A stretch of DNA of 64,000 nucleotides from an uncultured bacterium (GCA_949300345.1 CASGDR010000008.1:85096-149095); one strand, 5' to 3'. Numbered from the stretch's first letter, positions 1 to 8,999 are shown. The notes: generated from the letters alone by a model not told the origin. Program-made: numbers and translations.

Positions 1-151
1 TCTCGGTCTGGATGGCGACCAGGTCGGGAAGCGGAAAGGAACCGGAGATCTTCGAGAAGTCGATCCTTCCGTTTTCCTTGGCTTCATAGACGTGCCCGGT
101 CTTGGGATCGACGTAGGCCGCGATCCCGTCCTTGGATTTCTTGATTGGCAT
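1..151 (-). CDS. rpoB: DNA-directed RNA polymerase subunit beta, N-terminal fragment
   Basis: The first 50 codons of the beta subunit of RNA polymerase; the rest lies beyond the left edge. The N-terminus starts MPIKKSKDG and contains FPLPDLVAIQTE, the conserved opening motif of bacterial RpoB. GGAGAAAGC just upstream provides a Shine-Dalgarno site, 9 bp after the stop codon of the methyltransferase gene. Position after rplL and a ybxB-type gene is the normal Bacillota order, which makes the call secure despite the short fragment. Confidence 0.92.
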   Translation of the reverse strand, partial: MPIKKSKDGIAAYVDPKTGHVYEAKENGRIDFSKISGSFPLPDLVAIQTE

Positions 152-160
152 GCTTTCTCC

Positions 161-757
161 TTATTTGGTGCTGGATATGACCTTGTAGCCCTTCTTGGAG
201 GCAATCACCTCCACCTTGGGAAAAAGGGTCTTCAGGTAAGCTAGGGCGCTTTCGGCACCCTGCTGTTTCCTGATCACGATGATGAGCCGTCCCCCTTCTT
301 TTAGGTGGCTGGGGGCACCTTCATACATCGCGTACGTTACCTTTTTCCCCGCGCGTATGGGGGGATTGGAGGCTATGAGGTCAAAGTCGGTGGTCTCGAT
401 GTTGGAGTAAACGTCGCTATTGACCGTCTCGACTCTGGAAGAAAGACCCAGCGATTCTAGGTTTTTCTTGCAAAGTCCGAGGGCCCTTTCGTTGACGTCG
501 GAACATACGACATGCAAGGAAGGGTCAGAGGAGGCTAGGATTAGTCCGATGGGCCCTAGCCCCGCCCCTAGGTCGAGGACCTTGCCCTTCACGCCGAGAT
601 CCAAGAGGGTCTCGATGAGCAGGCGGGTCCCGTAGTCGAGGGATCTATTGGAGAAGACCCCCCTATCGCTATATAGGCAGTACCTTTTCCCCCGCAACTC
701 GAACTGCACGCGAAGATCTTCGTGTGGAAGGTCTACGTTATCGAAGTACTGGGGCAT
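161..757 (-). CDS. ybxB: Class I SAM-dependent methyltransferase, RsmC/YbxB family
   Basis: A 198-residue methyltransferase of the RsmC/YbxB type, probably modifying guanine N2 of 16S rRNA, although the exact target in Bacillota is inferred from the family. Motif I is VLDLGAGLGPIG (about residues 60-71) and binds S-adenosylmethionine. Motif IV is ASNPPI (about 130-135), the NPP signature of N-methyltransferases. The C-terminal IIVIRKQQGAESA strand and helix is typical of RsmC. Between rplL and rpoB it occupies the same place as ybxB of Bacillus subtilis, so it is likely co-transcribed with both. Confidence 0.88.
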   Translation of the reverse strand: MPQYFDNVDLPHEDLRVQFELRGKRYCLYSDRGVFSNRSLDYGTRLLIETLLDLGVKGKVLDLGAGLGPIGLILASSDPSLHVVCSDVNERALGLCKKNLESLGLSSRVETVNSDVYSNIETTDFDLIASNPPIRAGKKVTYAMYEGAPSHLKEGGRLIIVIRKQQGAESALAYLKTLFPKVEVIASKKGYKVISSTK

Positions 758-778
758 GTCCGACTACCTTAAGCGAGC

Positions 779-816
779 AAAACCCCCTTCCCCGGCAACG
801 CGGTCGAGGAAGGGGA
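779..816 (-). terminator. Hairpin between rplL and ybxB (partial terminator/attenuator)
   Basis: On the minus strand, CCCCTTCC (complement of 808-815) pairs with GGAAGGGG (complement of 784-791), followed by GTTTTG. The T run is only four bases, so partial readthrough into ybxB-rpoB is plausible, as known for rplL-rpoB junctions in other bacteria. The structure is seen; attenuation is inferred. Confidence 0.6.
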
Positions 817-830
817 TCGAATGATGAAGC

Positions 831-1214
831 TTACTTGATTTCGACTTCGGCACCGGTATCGGTGAGGGTCTTCTTGTGGGCTTCGGCCTCAACGGGAGAG
901 ATCTTCTCCTTGATGGGGCTAGGAGCGGCGTCAACGAGCTTCTTGGCGTCCATCAGGCCCAGACCGGTGATGGCCTGGACGGCCTTGATGACGGCGACCT
1001 TGGAGCCGGTTCCAAGGCCCTTGAGGATCAGCGAGACCTCGCTGGGTCCGGCCTTGGCCGGTCCTTCTTCCTCGGCAGGGGCGGCAGGTCCGCCGGCGGC
1101 AACAGCCGCGACGACGCCGAATTCTTCTTCAACGGCCTTGACGAGGTCGTTGAGTTCGACGATGGTCATCTCCTTCAAAGAGGCGATGATGTCTTCTTTG
1201 GTTAACTTAGCCAT
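831..1214 (-). CDS. rplL: 50S ribosomal protein L7/L12
   Basis: A 127-residue L7/L12 stalk protein of the large ribosomal subunit, which recruits translation factors. The N-terminal dimerisation helix ([16 protein letters not shown]) is followed by an Ala/Gly/Pro-rich hinge at about residues 36-55 and the C-terminal factor-binding domain containing [17 protein letters not shown]. Length is normal. It follows rplJ by 18 bp with AGGAGGAAAAGAAA as ribosome site, as expected for an L10-L7/L12 operon. Confidence 0.96.
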   Translation of the reverse strand: MAKLTKEDIIASLKEMTIVELNDLVKAVEEEFGVVAAVAAGGPAAPAEEEGPAKAGPSEVSLILKGLGTGSKVAVIKAVQAITGLGLMDAKKLVDAAPSPIKEKISPVEAEAHKKTLTDTGAEVEIK

Positions 1215-1232
1215 TTTCTTTTCCTCCTTGGC

Positions 1233-1736
1233 TTAGGCTCCGGCGGATTCTTTCTTTTCCGCTAGAGACTTGATGGTGGCTGCGAATTTCACAACCGGGG
1301 CGTTCAGGCACGATAGGAACATCGCGATGAGGGAGTTCTTTCCGTCGGGCAACTTGGCCAACTCGAGCAGGGTCTCGCCTTCCACGGCGGTACCGGAGAT
1401 GAGTCCGCCCTTGACTTTGAGGGCTTCGTGCATCCTGGAATACTTCCTGAGGATGGCTAGGGCGTCGGTTTCCCCGGCGCTATAGACCAAGGCATTGGGT
1501 CCTTCGAGCAAGTGATCGAGGCTGCTGATGCCTTCGGCTTCGAGGGCACGCTTGATCATGGTGTTCTTGTAGACCGCGATCGAGGCGTTCTTGTCGGCCA
1601 GTTTGCGCCTGAGTTCGGATAGATCCTTGACGGTGAAGCCCTGGTAGGACACCACGATGGCAGACTTGTTGGCCTTCAGCCCTTCGCGGATTTCTTCTAC
1701 CGTGGCTTTCTTCTTCTCAAGCACGTTTTTGTTCAT
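1233..1736 (-). CDS. rplJ: 50S ribosomal protein L10
   Basis: A 167-residue L10 protein, which anchors L7/L12 dimers on the ribosome. The N-terminal segment (VEEIREGLKANKSAIVVSYQG) and the YKNTMIKRALE motif that binds 23S rRNA are both present. The C-terminal helix that carries L7/L12 ends in LAEKKESAGA. The gene is preceded by a structured leader matching the L10 leader, so autoregulation by the L10-L7/L12 complex is likely. Confidence 0.95.
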   Translation of the reverse strand: MNKNVLEKKKATVEEIREGLKANKSAIVVSYQGFTVKDLSELRRKLADKNASIAVYKNTMIKRALEAEGISSLDHLLEGPNALVYSAGETDALAILRKYSRMHEALKVKGGLISGTAVEGETLLELAKLPDGKNSLIAMFLSCLNAPVVKFAATIKSLAEKKESAGA

Positions 1737-1744
1737 GTCCCGTT

Positions 1745-1890
1745 CCTCCTTTCCTTAGTGATATATGTGATGCCCCATATAGCTAATGGTCGATGTATTA
1801 CCTCCGCAACGTGTGATTATTAAGGCCCGTGCCCGTTGCTCTCTTAGGTATACGAAGCGATTCACCTATTTTGGCGGGGATGTGCTCCCC
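1745..1890 (-). promoter_or_regulatory. L10 leader (ribosomal protein autoregulatory element)
   Basis: In the untranslated RNA ahead of rplJ, ACCT (complement of 1846-1849) pairs with AGGT (complement of 1800-1803). Inside this, GCAACG (complement of 1834-1839) pairs with CGTTGC (complement of 1806-1811). The AAGAGA and GGA asymmetric internal loop between them looks like a kink-turn, and the TTAATAATC loop fits the L10 leader consensus. The pairing is seen; binding by L10-L7/L12 is known for this RNA family. A small GGGGA/TCCCC hairpin precedes it. Confidence 0.7.
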
Positions 1891-1896
1891 TATTGA

Positions 1897-2589
1897 TTAG
1901 GACCTACCTTCGTAGGTGATCTTGACGGAGGGACCCATGGTGGTGTGGACTGCGACGGTCTTCACATAGGTACCCTTGACGGTGGCCGGACGGGCTTTCT
2001 GGATGTGCTCGGTGACGGCCTTGATGTTGTCGACTAGGAAGTCGTCGGAGAAGGAGACGCGCCCCACGGATAGGTGGAGGTTGCCGTCCTTATCGACGCG
2101 GTAGGCCAGCTTGCCGGCCTTGATTTCGGTGACGGCCTGGGCCAGGTTGGGGCTGACGGTGCCGGACTTGGGGTTGGGCATTAGGCCCTTGGGACCCAAT
2201 AGACGGCCCATCTTGCCGAGTTCTCCCATCATGTCGGGAGTGGCCACGATGACGTCGAAGTCGAACCAGTTTTCGTTTTGGATCTTTTCAAGCAGTTCCT
2301 TGCCACCGACGTATTCGGCACCGGCCGCCTTGGCTTCCTCGGTCTTGCCGTGGGTAAGGGCCAGGACGCGCTTGGTCTTGCCGTTTCCGTGGGGAAGAGT
2401 GATGGTCCCACGGATCAGTTGGTCGGCGTGGGTGGGGTTGACGTTGAGGGCGAAGCTGACATCCACGGTGGAGTCAAACTTGGTGACGGCGGTCTTCTTG
2501 AGGACCGGAACGGCCTCCTCGATGGTGTAGACCTTGGAGGCGTCGACGTTTTTGAGGGCCGCAACGTATTTCTTGCTGTGTTTCTTCAT
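1897..2589 (-). CDS. rplA: 50S ribosomal protein L1
   Basis: A 230-residue L1 protein, a mobile stalk protein near the ribosomal E site. The family features [16 protein letters not shown] at the N-terminus, [20 protein letters not shown] and [16 protein letters not shown] (about 126-160), and [12 protein letters not shown] are all readable. It begins 11 bp after rplK with an AGGAG-type site. L1 is commonly a translational repressor of the rplK-rplA mRNA, but no repressor site was identified here. Confidence 0.96.
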   Translation of the reverse strand: MKKHSKKYVAALKNVDASKVYTIEEAVPVLKKTAVTKFDSTVDVSFALNVNPTHADQLIRGTITLPHGNGKTKRVLALTHGKTEEAKAAGAEYVGGKELLEKIQNENWFDFDVIVATPDMMGELGKMGRLLGPKGLMPNPKSGTVSPNLAQAVTEIKAGKLAYRVDKDGNLHLSVGRVSFSDDFLVDNIKAVTEHIQKARPATVKGTYVKTVAVHTTMGPSVKITYEGRS

Positions 2590-2600
2590 GGCTGGACTCC

Positions 2601-3011
2601 TTATTCGACGACGATGCCCATCTGGCGGGCGGAGCCTTCGATGATCTTCTCGGCGGCTTCGATGTCGTTGGCGTTGAGGTCGGGCATCTTGTATTCGGCG
2701 ATTTCCCTAAGCTGGGCTTTGGTGATCTTGCCGACGACCGACTTCTTGGGGGTTCCCGAACCCTTGTCGAGTCCGGCGGCCTTCAGGATGAGGCCGGCCA
2801 CGGGCGAGGTCTTGATCTCAAAGTCGTAGGTCTTGTCCTCGTAGGCGGTGATGATGACGGGTACGATCTGCCCCTTCCTATCAGCGGTCTTGGCGTTGAA
2901 GTCGGTGCAGAACTTGTTCATGACCACGCCGGCGGAAGCCAGCTTAGGTCCGGGATGGGCATCCCCGCCGGGAAGCTCCATCTTCACTACTTTGACGATT
3001 CTCTTCTTCAT
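2601..3011 (-). CDS. rplK: 50S ribosomal protein L11
   Basis: A 136-residue L11 protein, which binds the GTPase-associated centre of 23S rRNA. The N-terminus reads [16 protein letters not shown] with [10 protein letters not shown], and the C-terminal rRNA-binding domain has [22 protein letters not shown]. The first gene of this ribosomal operon in the window; the usual secE-nusG genes are not directly upstream and their place is taken by a divergent nucleotidase gene. Confidence 0.96.
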   Translation of the reverse strand: MKKRIVKVVKMELPGGDAHPGPKLASAGVVMNKFCTDFNAKTADRKGQIVPVIITAYEDKTYDFEIKTSPVAGLILKAAGLDKGSGTPKKSVVGKITKAQLREIAEYKMPDLNANDIEAAEKIIEGSARQMGIVVE

Positions 3012-3598
3012 GCTTTTTCCTTTCTTGCATTTAGTGGTCGCGGGTTTCGTCTACCCTCCCACAGGCGTGTGTTATTTGCGACACGCTCGCATATGTTACG
3101 CATGTGGCAGGCAAATTGGAAGCAAATTTTTCGCGGGTTGGGCAATTGCTCCCCTTTAAGGGGATGGGTGCAAACAAGGGATATTGCCGTAGTTTGGCGA
3201 TATATGTCCGCAAAAGCCCCTTATATTTGGCAAAAACAAAGTCGGGCCGTCTTTGAAAACTTTACAATTCTGATTTCTTTATAGGCCTTCGATCTGGATG
3301 AGATTCTTCCTCTAAGATCCCTTCTAGGACAGGTACTCTTCAAAGCCTTCTTGGCCGAAGCTGACCTCCTTAATTAACTACCCTTATCAATGAGGCGATT
3401 ATGTCCTTCGAATGTCTGGGATCCTTTATGTCTCAAGACCCATAGCGAAGGCCATCAATCAAGGGAAATGACGGCATAAATTAATCTAAGCGCCATCATT
3501 TCGTGGATATAGGCCGTTTAGAGACCGTTTTTTTAAAATTAAGTTGAAAATCCCATAAATGGGATATATTTATCGGTGCTAGAAAGGAAAGCTCCCCT
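3012..3598. other. Intergenic region between divergent rplK and nucleotidase genes
   Basis: About 590 bp with no convincing gene. It must hold the promoter(s) of the ribosomal operon on the minus strand, but I could not fix a good -35/-10 pair. A perfect short palindrome, CCCCTTTAAGGGG, lies near 3154-3166, and an imperfect hairpin (ATATTGCC/GGCGATAT) lies near 3180-3203. The right end holds the promoter and inverted repeat of the nucleotidase gene, listed separately. No secE, nusG or tRNA sequence was seen. Confidence 0.5.
3544..3572 (+). promoter_or_regulatory. Promoter with embedded inverted repeat upstream of the nucleotidase
   Basis: TTGAAA (3544-3549) is followed by a perfect inverted repeat ATCCCAT-AA-ATGGGAT (3550-3565), then TATATTTA. 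A -10 of TATATT gives a 15-bp spacer and one of TATTTA gives 17 bp, so the exact -10 is uncertain. The repeat sits between the promoter elements, an ideal place for a repressor. AAGGAA (3584-3589) is the ribosome site. Confidence 0.45.
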
Positions 3599-5326
3599 AT
3601 GGAACATAGACTTCGCACGGCCACCCTGCTCGTAGGAGTCCTCTGCACCCTACCGCTAAGCTCCTGCACCATATATTCCTCATCGACTGCCTCGTCCAGC
3701 TCTTCCAGCCAAGAACCGCTAAAGGATTTGCACATCCTTTTTACCAATGACGTCCACTGCTATGAGAACGTGAAGACCGAGGATGGCAAAACCGTGGCCG
3801 ACGGGCTTAGCCACGCTAGCCTGCTCGCCTATAAAAACGAGGTCATCGCCCAAGGAAACGAGGTATTGACCATCGATCTAGGCGATTCGATCCAAGGCAA
3901 CGCCTACGGCTCGGTCACCCAAGGCAAATACGGGACCGACAACATGAATATCGCCCACTATGACTATGCGATCTTCGGGAACCATGAATTCGACTATGGG
4001 ATGGACCGTTTGGAGGAACTGGTGAACCTCAACGAGGCCAGCTATCTAAACGGCAACATCCATTACACTGGCTCGGGCAGCTCTTTCCTCAACGATCTGG
4101 CCGCGACGGCTACCTATGAATTCGACGGGGGCAAGGTCGGCTTCTTTGCCCTTACCACCCCGGATACCCTAACCAGTTCCACCCCTTCCTATTTCATGGA
4201 AAACGGGGAGTTCGTCTTTGACTTCTTCAACGGCGAAAACGGGGATAGGTTCTACGCTAGGGCGCAGGCCCTCATCGATGCCCTTCTGACAGATAGCTGC
4301 GACTATGTCATCGCCCTCACCCATATCGGCGATTTAACCAGCAGCCTCTACAATTCCCGCGACCTCATCGCCAAAACCTCTGGGTTGGACGCGGTCCTTG
4401 ATGGGCATGCCCACAATGTCATAAGCGGGGAGGTCTTGAAGGATAAGGACGGAAATAGCGTCTATCTTACCTCCACCGGCTGCTACTTCCAGAACATCGG
4501 GGAACTCACCATCTCGGTCAATGGCTCGATCAGGCCCACCCTCATCTCCGACTGCGAATCCGACGAAAGCGCCCTTGAGGCCATCGGACGCCTCAACGAA
4601 GACGCCGACCAGGAACTCAATGACAACATCGGCCAAACCGAGGTCAAGCTCACCCAGTATGACGCTGACGGAAACTGGGTCGTCAGGGCCAGGGAAACCA
4701 ACCTCGGCAACTTCGTAAGCGATGCCTATAGGTATGTGGCCGACACCGATATCGCCTTCATAAACGGAGGGGGACTTAGGGCTGACGTCGAAGTCGGAGA
4801 AGTGACCTTCCGCGACATTCTTTCGGTCAACCCCTTCTACAACACCATCGCGGCCTGCTACGCCACCGGGGAAGAAATCGCCAACGCCATAGAGTGGGGC
4901 GCTAGATACGCCTCCGACGACCTAACTAGCGACGCCGGAAGGACCGGAGGCTTCCTGCACGGCTCGGGCATCAGGTGGTCCATCGATATCTCCATCCCCT
5001 CCTCCGTAACCCAGGACGAAGATGGGATGTTCATCGATGTGGCCGGCGAAAGGCGGGTCAAGGACATCGAGATCCTCCAAGACGGGGAATACGTGGCCCT
5101 GGATATGGAGAAGACCTACTCCGTTGCCTCAATCACCTATCTGATGATGGAGCAGGGCGATGGCTTTACCATGTTCCTCGATAACGAATACATCATTACT
5201 GCGGGCATATATGACTACGAAGCCCTGACCCGTTATATCCAGGAAGACATTTCCCTAGGTGGTTTGGGTGGCACCATCATCGCGGAGAAATACGGAAGCC
5301 TTGAGGGTAGGATCAACATAATCTAA
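3599..5326 (+). CDS. Surface lipoprotein 5'-nucleotidase / 2',3'-cyclic phosphodiesterase (UshA family)
   Basis: A 575-residue secreted metallophosphatase that would release phosphate and nucleosides from extracellular nucleotides. A lipoprotein signal ends in LSSC (Cys23), followed by a Ser-rich linker. The calcineurin-like N-domain has TNDVHC (Asp51, His53), LGDS (Asp96), GNHEFD (Asn128, His129), ALTHIGD and GHAHN metal ligands. The 5'-nucleotidase C-domain has NGGGLRADV and RDILSVNPF for substrate binding. Length is normal for the family and no LPXTG motif is present, so anchoring is by lipid. It is monocistronic, with a hairpin downstream. Confidence 0.88.
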   Translation: MEHRLRTATLLVGVLCTLPLSSCTIYSSSTASSSSSSQEPLKDLHILFTNDVHCYENVKTEDGKTVADGLSHASLLAYKNEVIAQGNEVLTIDLGDSIQGNAYGSVTQGKYGTDNMNIAHYDYAIFGNHEFDYGMDRLEELVNLNEASYLNGNIHYTGSGSSFLNDLAATATYEFDGGKVGFFALTTPDTLTSSTPSYFMENGEFVFDFFNGENGDRFYARAQALIDALLTDSCDYVIALTHIGDLTSSLYNSRDLIAKTSGLDAVLDGHAHNVISGEVLKDKDGNSVYLTSTGCYFQNIGELTISVNGSIRPTLISDCESDESALEAIGRLNEDADQELNDNIGQTEVKLTQYDADGNWVVRARETNLGNFVSDAYRYVADTDIAFINGGGLRADVEVGEVTFRDILSVNPFYNTIAACYATGEEIANAIEWGARYASDDLTSDAGRTGGFLHGSGIRWSIDISIPSSVTQDEDGMFIDVAGERRVKDIEILQDGEYVALDMEKTYSVASITYLMMEQGDGFTMFLDNEYIITAGIYDYEALTRYIQEDISLGGLGGTIIAEKYGSLEGRINII

Positions 5327-5354
5327 CCCGCCAAAGCGGCTCTTCAATGCAGAA

Positions 5355-5384
5355 AACCCGGGATATCGAGTCCTGGGTTCTTAT
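5355..5384 (+). terminator. Probable terminator after the nucleotidase gene
   Basis: AACCCGGGA (5355-5363) and TCCTGGGTT (5371-5379) form a stem with one mismatch and a 7-base loop, followed by a weak CTTAT tail. Confidence 0.5.
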
Positions 5385-5569
5385 ACGGAAACTGTTTTGG
5401 AAATCAGGAAACGGAACGGACTGATCCAAGCGTTTTTCCATACGCGATAGGCCCATGAGTTCGTTTTCAAACAAAACCATTTCCAATCCCATTTACAGAA
5501 TCCAAACCCGTACTAGGATAAGCATATAAACTCCCATCCTATATCCATATAAAAGAGCTTAATCAGAGA

Positions 5570-6324
5570 ATGGGCAAAAACTACAAAATCGGCACCGAGG
5601 AATCCCAAGCCTATTTGCGCGACTACACTTTCGCGCCGAAGGGATATGGTTTCCTCGAACCCGGGGTCGTTTCGACAGATAGCAACGACTTCGTGGCCTA
5701 CAACATCGCCAAGTCCTTCTATCAGGTACACCCCGAGGTCTTCAATCTGGGCTACGTGGAAAAGGTCACCGGCATCAAGAAGGAAGAGGTGGCCAAGCGC
5801 CTATTGATGATGTACCGGGAACACCAGATCGTGCTGGTCTTCAACCCGGCCGTCTCCATCATGGGCTGGAGCCTCTACTACTGGATCGTCCGCCTCAAGA
5901 AAACCGCCACCAAGGCCGAGAGAGAAGAGCTGACCAAGTGGTTTCAGGAAAACGATCAGGTCTGCACCGTCTACATGATGAAAGAAGGCGGGGACTTCGA
6001 CTATTACAACGGCAACCACATGCGCAACATCGATAATCTGGTGGCGGGATCATCGATAAGTTCAAGAACAGGGACTTCATCGATTATGTCCACATCTGCC
6101 CCACGGCCGTCATCGATGTATTGGGAACCGCCAAGGCTGCCATCGAGGTATATGAGTCATGCAAGGAACTAGGCAAACCCTTCATGATGATCTGCCAAGA
6201 CGGGGCCGAATGCCATGAGGCCATCATACTCTTGCGCGACCATGGCATACCGGCTTACTCCACTATCGAACAAGCGGTCGACGCCATGATTGCCCTGCAT
6301 AAATACGGGCAACTGAAAAAGTAA
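5570..6324 (+). pseudogene. Lrp/AsnC-like regulator joined to a CoA-ligase-like tail, frameshifted
   Basis: One gene read in two frames. Codons 1 to about 159 give a winged-helix-like segment (VEKVTGIKKEEVAKRLLMMY) and an AsnC/RAM-like sensor domain (about 100-180; GGDFDYYNG). After GTGGCGGGATC (6041-6051) the meaning continues in the next frame as GIIDKFKNRDFIDYVHICPT and runs to the TAA at 6322-6324. One base appears missing. The last 60 residues (GKPFMMICQDGAE..., GIPAYSTIEQAVDAM) resemble the C-terminal end of ADP-forming acyl-CoA synthetases. The full protein would be about 251 residues. The fusion is unusual; whether the frameshift is real or an assembly error cannot be told from one sequence. 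Confidence 0.6.
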
Positions 6325-6340
6325 TATCCCCATCATGATC

Positions 6341-6366
6341 AAAAGCACCCTGGTGGTGCTTTTTTG
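6341..6366 (+). terminator. Rho-independent terminator
   Basis: AAAAGCACC (6341-6349), loop CTGGT, GGTGCTTTT (6355-6363) and further T residues. A perfect 9-bp stem with a T run, 16 bp after the stop codon of the Lrp-like gene. Confidence 0.88.
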
Positions 6367-7018
6367 TTAATTTATCGGCATTTTGCAAAGATTGGACAAA
6401 AATCTGCAGGGTTTTAGAGATTACTAGCAAGCGTCATTCCAAAGACATCGCCTACCTCTTTGGGGCTATATTCCTTGCCTTGGAGACAAGGCCATTCAAG
6501 GACCGAAAAGATAACAAAGGGCGTAGCACCTAAGTAGCGTTCCCAACTTGAATTAGGAATAAGATGGTGGCCACTTGTTCTTTTCAAAGAGGCAAGCGAC
6601 CTACCTGGGGTTAGGGGCCTGCCTTAGACACCGAAAAGAATAAGCACCATTGGTATTGTGCTATGCGACTTTATGGATGTAGGCATCCCTCTAATAGAGG
6701 TGTTTCTTGGGATGGGGTCCACCTGGGTTGATCCCTGGTGAGGATGTTGGGGGAGCAACTATGAATAACGAGAGGTCAAACTGAACATCAAAGTTTTTGT
6801 GGAATGTGTTTCTTGAATACCCTGCATTAGGGCCAGTTTTGGTTGAGCACAATGTCTTCGAGGGGCTTATGGCCAAGGAAGCGGTACGGGCGATGCTAAT
6901 AGACGTCAGGGTTCTAAGGGCATGGAGGGGCTTCTTTACTCTGCTCCCTTTATGGGCCCAAGACATAGGAAATTGGCATTTCAGGAATAACCATATAAGG
7001 ACATAACCTTTTTAGCGA
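6367..7018. other. Gene-poor stretch, possibly a decayed gene
   Basis: About 650 bp without a gene I can defend. Open frames exist at 6691-6966 (minus) and 6797-7006 (plus) but overlap each other, have no ribosome site I trust and show no recognisable domain. No tRNA, tmRNA, SRP or RNase P signature was found. It may hold a decayed gene, since broken genes are common in the next kilobases. Confidence 0.4.
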
Positions 7019-7474
7019 TTGACATATCCCCTCCCCGACTTACCATGGGCTGACATGGTTAACTATCAAGACATTGCCGAGAGGCTCAAGTTATTGGAAA
7101 AACTCAGCCAAGAGAGAAGAAACCGTCTTTTGGAAGAGTGCGACTTTACCAACCAACAGATTAGGACCTTGATGCTTCTTAGGGAAGCCGGCGGCTCAAT
7201 GACCCAAAAACTCGTGGAAGAGAACATCTCCCTTAGCCATGCGACCATCCATGGCATTGCCTCGCGTCTAGAGAAGAAAGGCATGATAATCCGCAAGGCA
7301 GATCCGAGCGATTACCGCCAGGTAGTCTTGGAGATAACCGAAGAAGGGCTTTCCATCACCGATAGAGTTCTTGCCGCTAACGAGAAAGAAAACAATTCAA
7401 ACAAACTCTCCCAGCAAGAAATGGAAGAACTAGCTAGATTGCTTGATAAACTAATCAGTGATTCCGAAGTTTGA
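7019..7474 (+). CDS. MarR-family winged-helix transcriptional regulator
   Basis: A MarR/HxlR-like dimeric repressor of up to 151 residues. The winged helix is clear: FTNQQIRTLMLLREAGG, the recognition helix ISLSHATIHGIASRLEKKGM, and the wing ADPSDYRQVVLEITEEG. The last 35 residues would form the dimerisation helix. The 5' end is uncertain: 7019 is a TTG, and an ATG at 7055 would give 139 residues without loss of domain; neither has a strong ribosome site. No obvious target gene is adjacent, since the neighbouring genes are broken or divergent. Ligand unknown. Confidence 0.75.
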   Translation: MTYPLPDLPWADMVNYQDIAERLKLLEKLSQERRNRLLEECDFTNQQIRTLMLLREAGGSMTQKLVEENISLSHATIHGIASRLEKKGMIIRKADPSDYRQVVLEITEEGLSITDRVLAANEKENNSNKLSQQEMEELARLLDKLISDSEV

Positions 7475-7511
7475 AATTAATTAATTATATTTGTTTTTAA
7501 CCTTGTTATCT

Positions 7512-7964
7512 TTATTTCGCCAAATCAAGAAATTCAAACTTCACAAGCTTCTTGGCACCGGGAACGGATTTATAAAACGCTTTGGCGAAGAAACGGGGAT
7601 TGAAATCCGGCACAGTGGAGGCCACTTCATAATCGTGTCCTAGATACTTTAGGACGCAGTTGGTGGGCCAAAAACCATTCTTTATATAGAAGCGCCTTCT
7701 AGCCTCCTGCTTTTCATATGATTCCCCACCCGGAACGGGTTATTCGTAATCCAAAACAATTGGCATTCCTTCGAAGATTGTCTTGAATCTACCAATGGTT
7801 TTCGACCCATATCCCTGTCTTCTATACTTCTTTGGTATGGCAATGAGGAATAGATAAACCAGGCCACAAAATTCCCTGATAACCACGTAGCCGACAGGCT
7901 CCCCTTCATTTAGGAGGGAAAAGACCATAAAGCCGGAAATCTCAAAAACCTCAGACAAAGACAT
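7512..7964 (-). pseudogene. GNAT-family N-acetyltransferase, interrupted by an in-frame stop
   Basis: The acetyl-CoA site is readable on the minus strand: GEPVGYVVIRE, IAIPKKYRRQGYGSKTIGRF (the Q/RxxGxG/A P-loop) and MPIVLDYE. A TAA at 7740-7742 then interrupts, and the same frame continues with GGESYEKQEARRRFYIKNGF and PDFNPRFFAKAFYKSVPG to a final TAA at 7512-7514. YEKQEARRRFYIKNGF is the usual GNAT C-terminal motif, so this was one gene. The N-terminus beyond 7964 is unclear, with coding-like sequence to about 8020. Inactivation by one nonsense codon is the simplest reading. Confidence 0.7.
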
Positions 7965-8411
7965 CCTCTGATATTCTTCAAAAGATTCATTCGCGTTTTT
8001 TCCGGATCCGATAAGCGGGAATAGTCCTTGGTTCTCTCAATCAGACAAAAAGTGTTATCTATCTGTTTCAAATTTAGCAATTAAAGGGATTTAGTGTGGA
8101 TACATAAACAACCATGTTTCCATAAAGGCGGTAAACAAAGAAAGCAAATTGAACTGCCGATTAGACTTCTCGTCCGAACTTTTTCGAACTGGAACAATAT
8201 TAACCTCCATCACCTCGGAAAGTGAGCATGGCCCAATCACCGAATCGATGCGAAATTTTGTTATTAGTGATGCCCGTGAAACATAAAAATATTTGGTATT
8301 GTCTTAGGTTTTTGAAACCGAAGTGTCCATAGATTTGGCTATTTGCGAACGATGGAAAATATATGGTTTCTCTCCATTAGGTTGTGTTTTATCATATTTA
8401 TTGGAGTATCC
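7965..8411. other. Intergenic region between the GNAT pseudogene and the AbiE-like operon
   Basis: About 450 bp. The left part holds remains of the GNAT N-terminus on the minus strand. The right part is the presumed promoter region of the toxin-antitoxin pair, but no convincing -35/-10 pair was found. No RNA gene was recognised. Confidence 0.4.
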
Positions 8412-8999
8412 ATGATTAAATACACTCATGAGCTCATAGAGGAGTACAAAGACTTCGTAGATCCCAAAGGAAAGATCCGTAGAGAGGTAGAAAACGGCCG
8501 TTTCTACCCCATTATCCGGGGCCTATACGAAACAGACCCAAATGTAACCCCATTGCGGCTTGCCCAATACATCTATGGACCTTCCTATATCTCTTTTGAA
8601 ACGGCCTTGGGCTACCACGGCCTTATCAAAATGAATGTCTATACCGTCCTTTCTTCTACCTTCAATAAAAGGAAAAGGAAGGAGTATAAGACCTTCTTTG
8701 GCCTATATGCCTATAGAGATGTGCCAATGGAGGTCTTTCCTCTGGCCGTTGAGCCAATCCAAATCGATGGCTATTCATACATAATCGCCACTAAGGAAAA
8801 GGCCCTATGCGACAAACTATATACGATGGCCCCTTTTGGGGGACAAAAAGCCCTTAAATCCTATCTTTTCGAGGATTTGAAGATAAATCGTGACCGTTTC
8901 AAAAAACTAGATAAGGCCTTGATCGAAGAACTCGCACCGAAATATAGGAGCCATAACCTGATGCTTCTATCTAAGCTCATCGAAGGAGAATCCATATGA
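8412..8999 (+). CDS. AbiEi-type antitoxin (type IV toxin-antitoxin family)
   Basis: A 195-residue protein from the ATG at 8412, which has GGAG 5 bp upstream; an upstream TTG at 8343 adds a 23-residue hydrophobic leader unlike the family. An N-terminal winged-helix segment (HELIEEYKDFVDPKGKIRREVENG, in short pieces) precedes RGLYETDPN and the AbiEi-type core SYISFETALGYHGLI and IATKEKALCDKLY. AbiEi proteins repress their own operon and neutralise the partner. The stop overlaps the start of the next gene (ATGA), as usual for abiEi-abiEii. Confidence 0.75.
   Translation: MIKYTHELIEEYKDFVDPKGKIRREVENGRFYPIIRGLYETDPNVTPLRLAQYIYGPSYISFETALGYHGLIKMNVYTVLSSTFNKRKRKEYKTFFGLYAYRDVPMEVFPLAVEPIQIDGYSYIIATKEKALCDKLYTMAPFGGQKALKSYLFEDLKINRDRFKKLDKALIEELAPKYRSHNLMLLSKLIEGESI

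Noticed and set aside
2278..2829. Long open frame on the plus strand across rplA and rplK
   Set aside because: It lies antisense to two certain ribosomal protein genes and has no ribosome site or known domain; a shadow of codon bias.
6691..6966. Minus-strand frame of 91 codons as a gene or transposase fragment
   Set aside because: It overlaps an open frame on the other strand, has no ribosome site and resembles no family.
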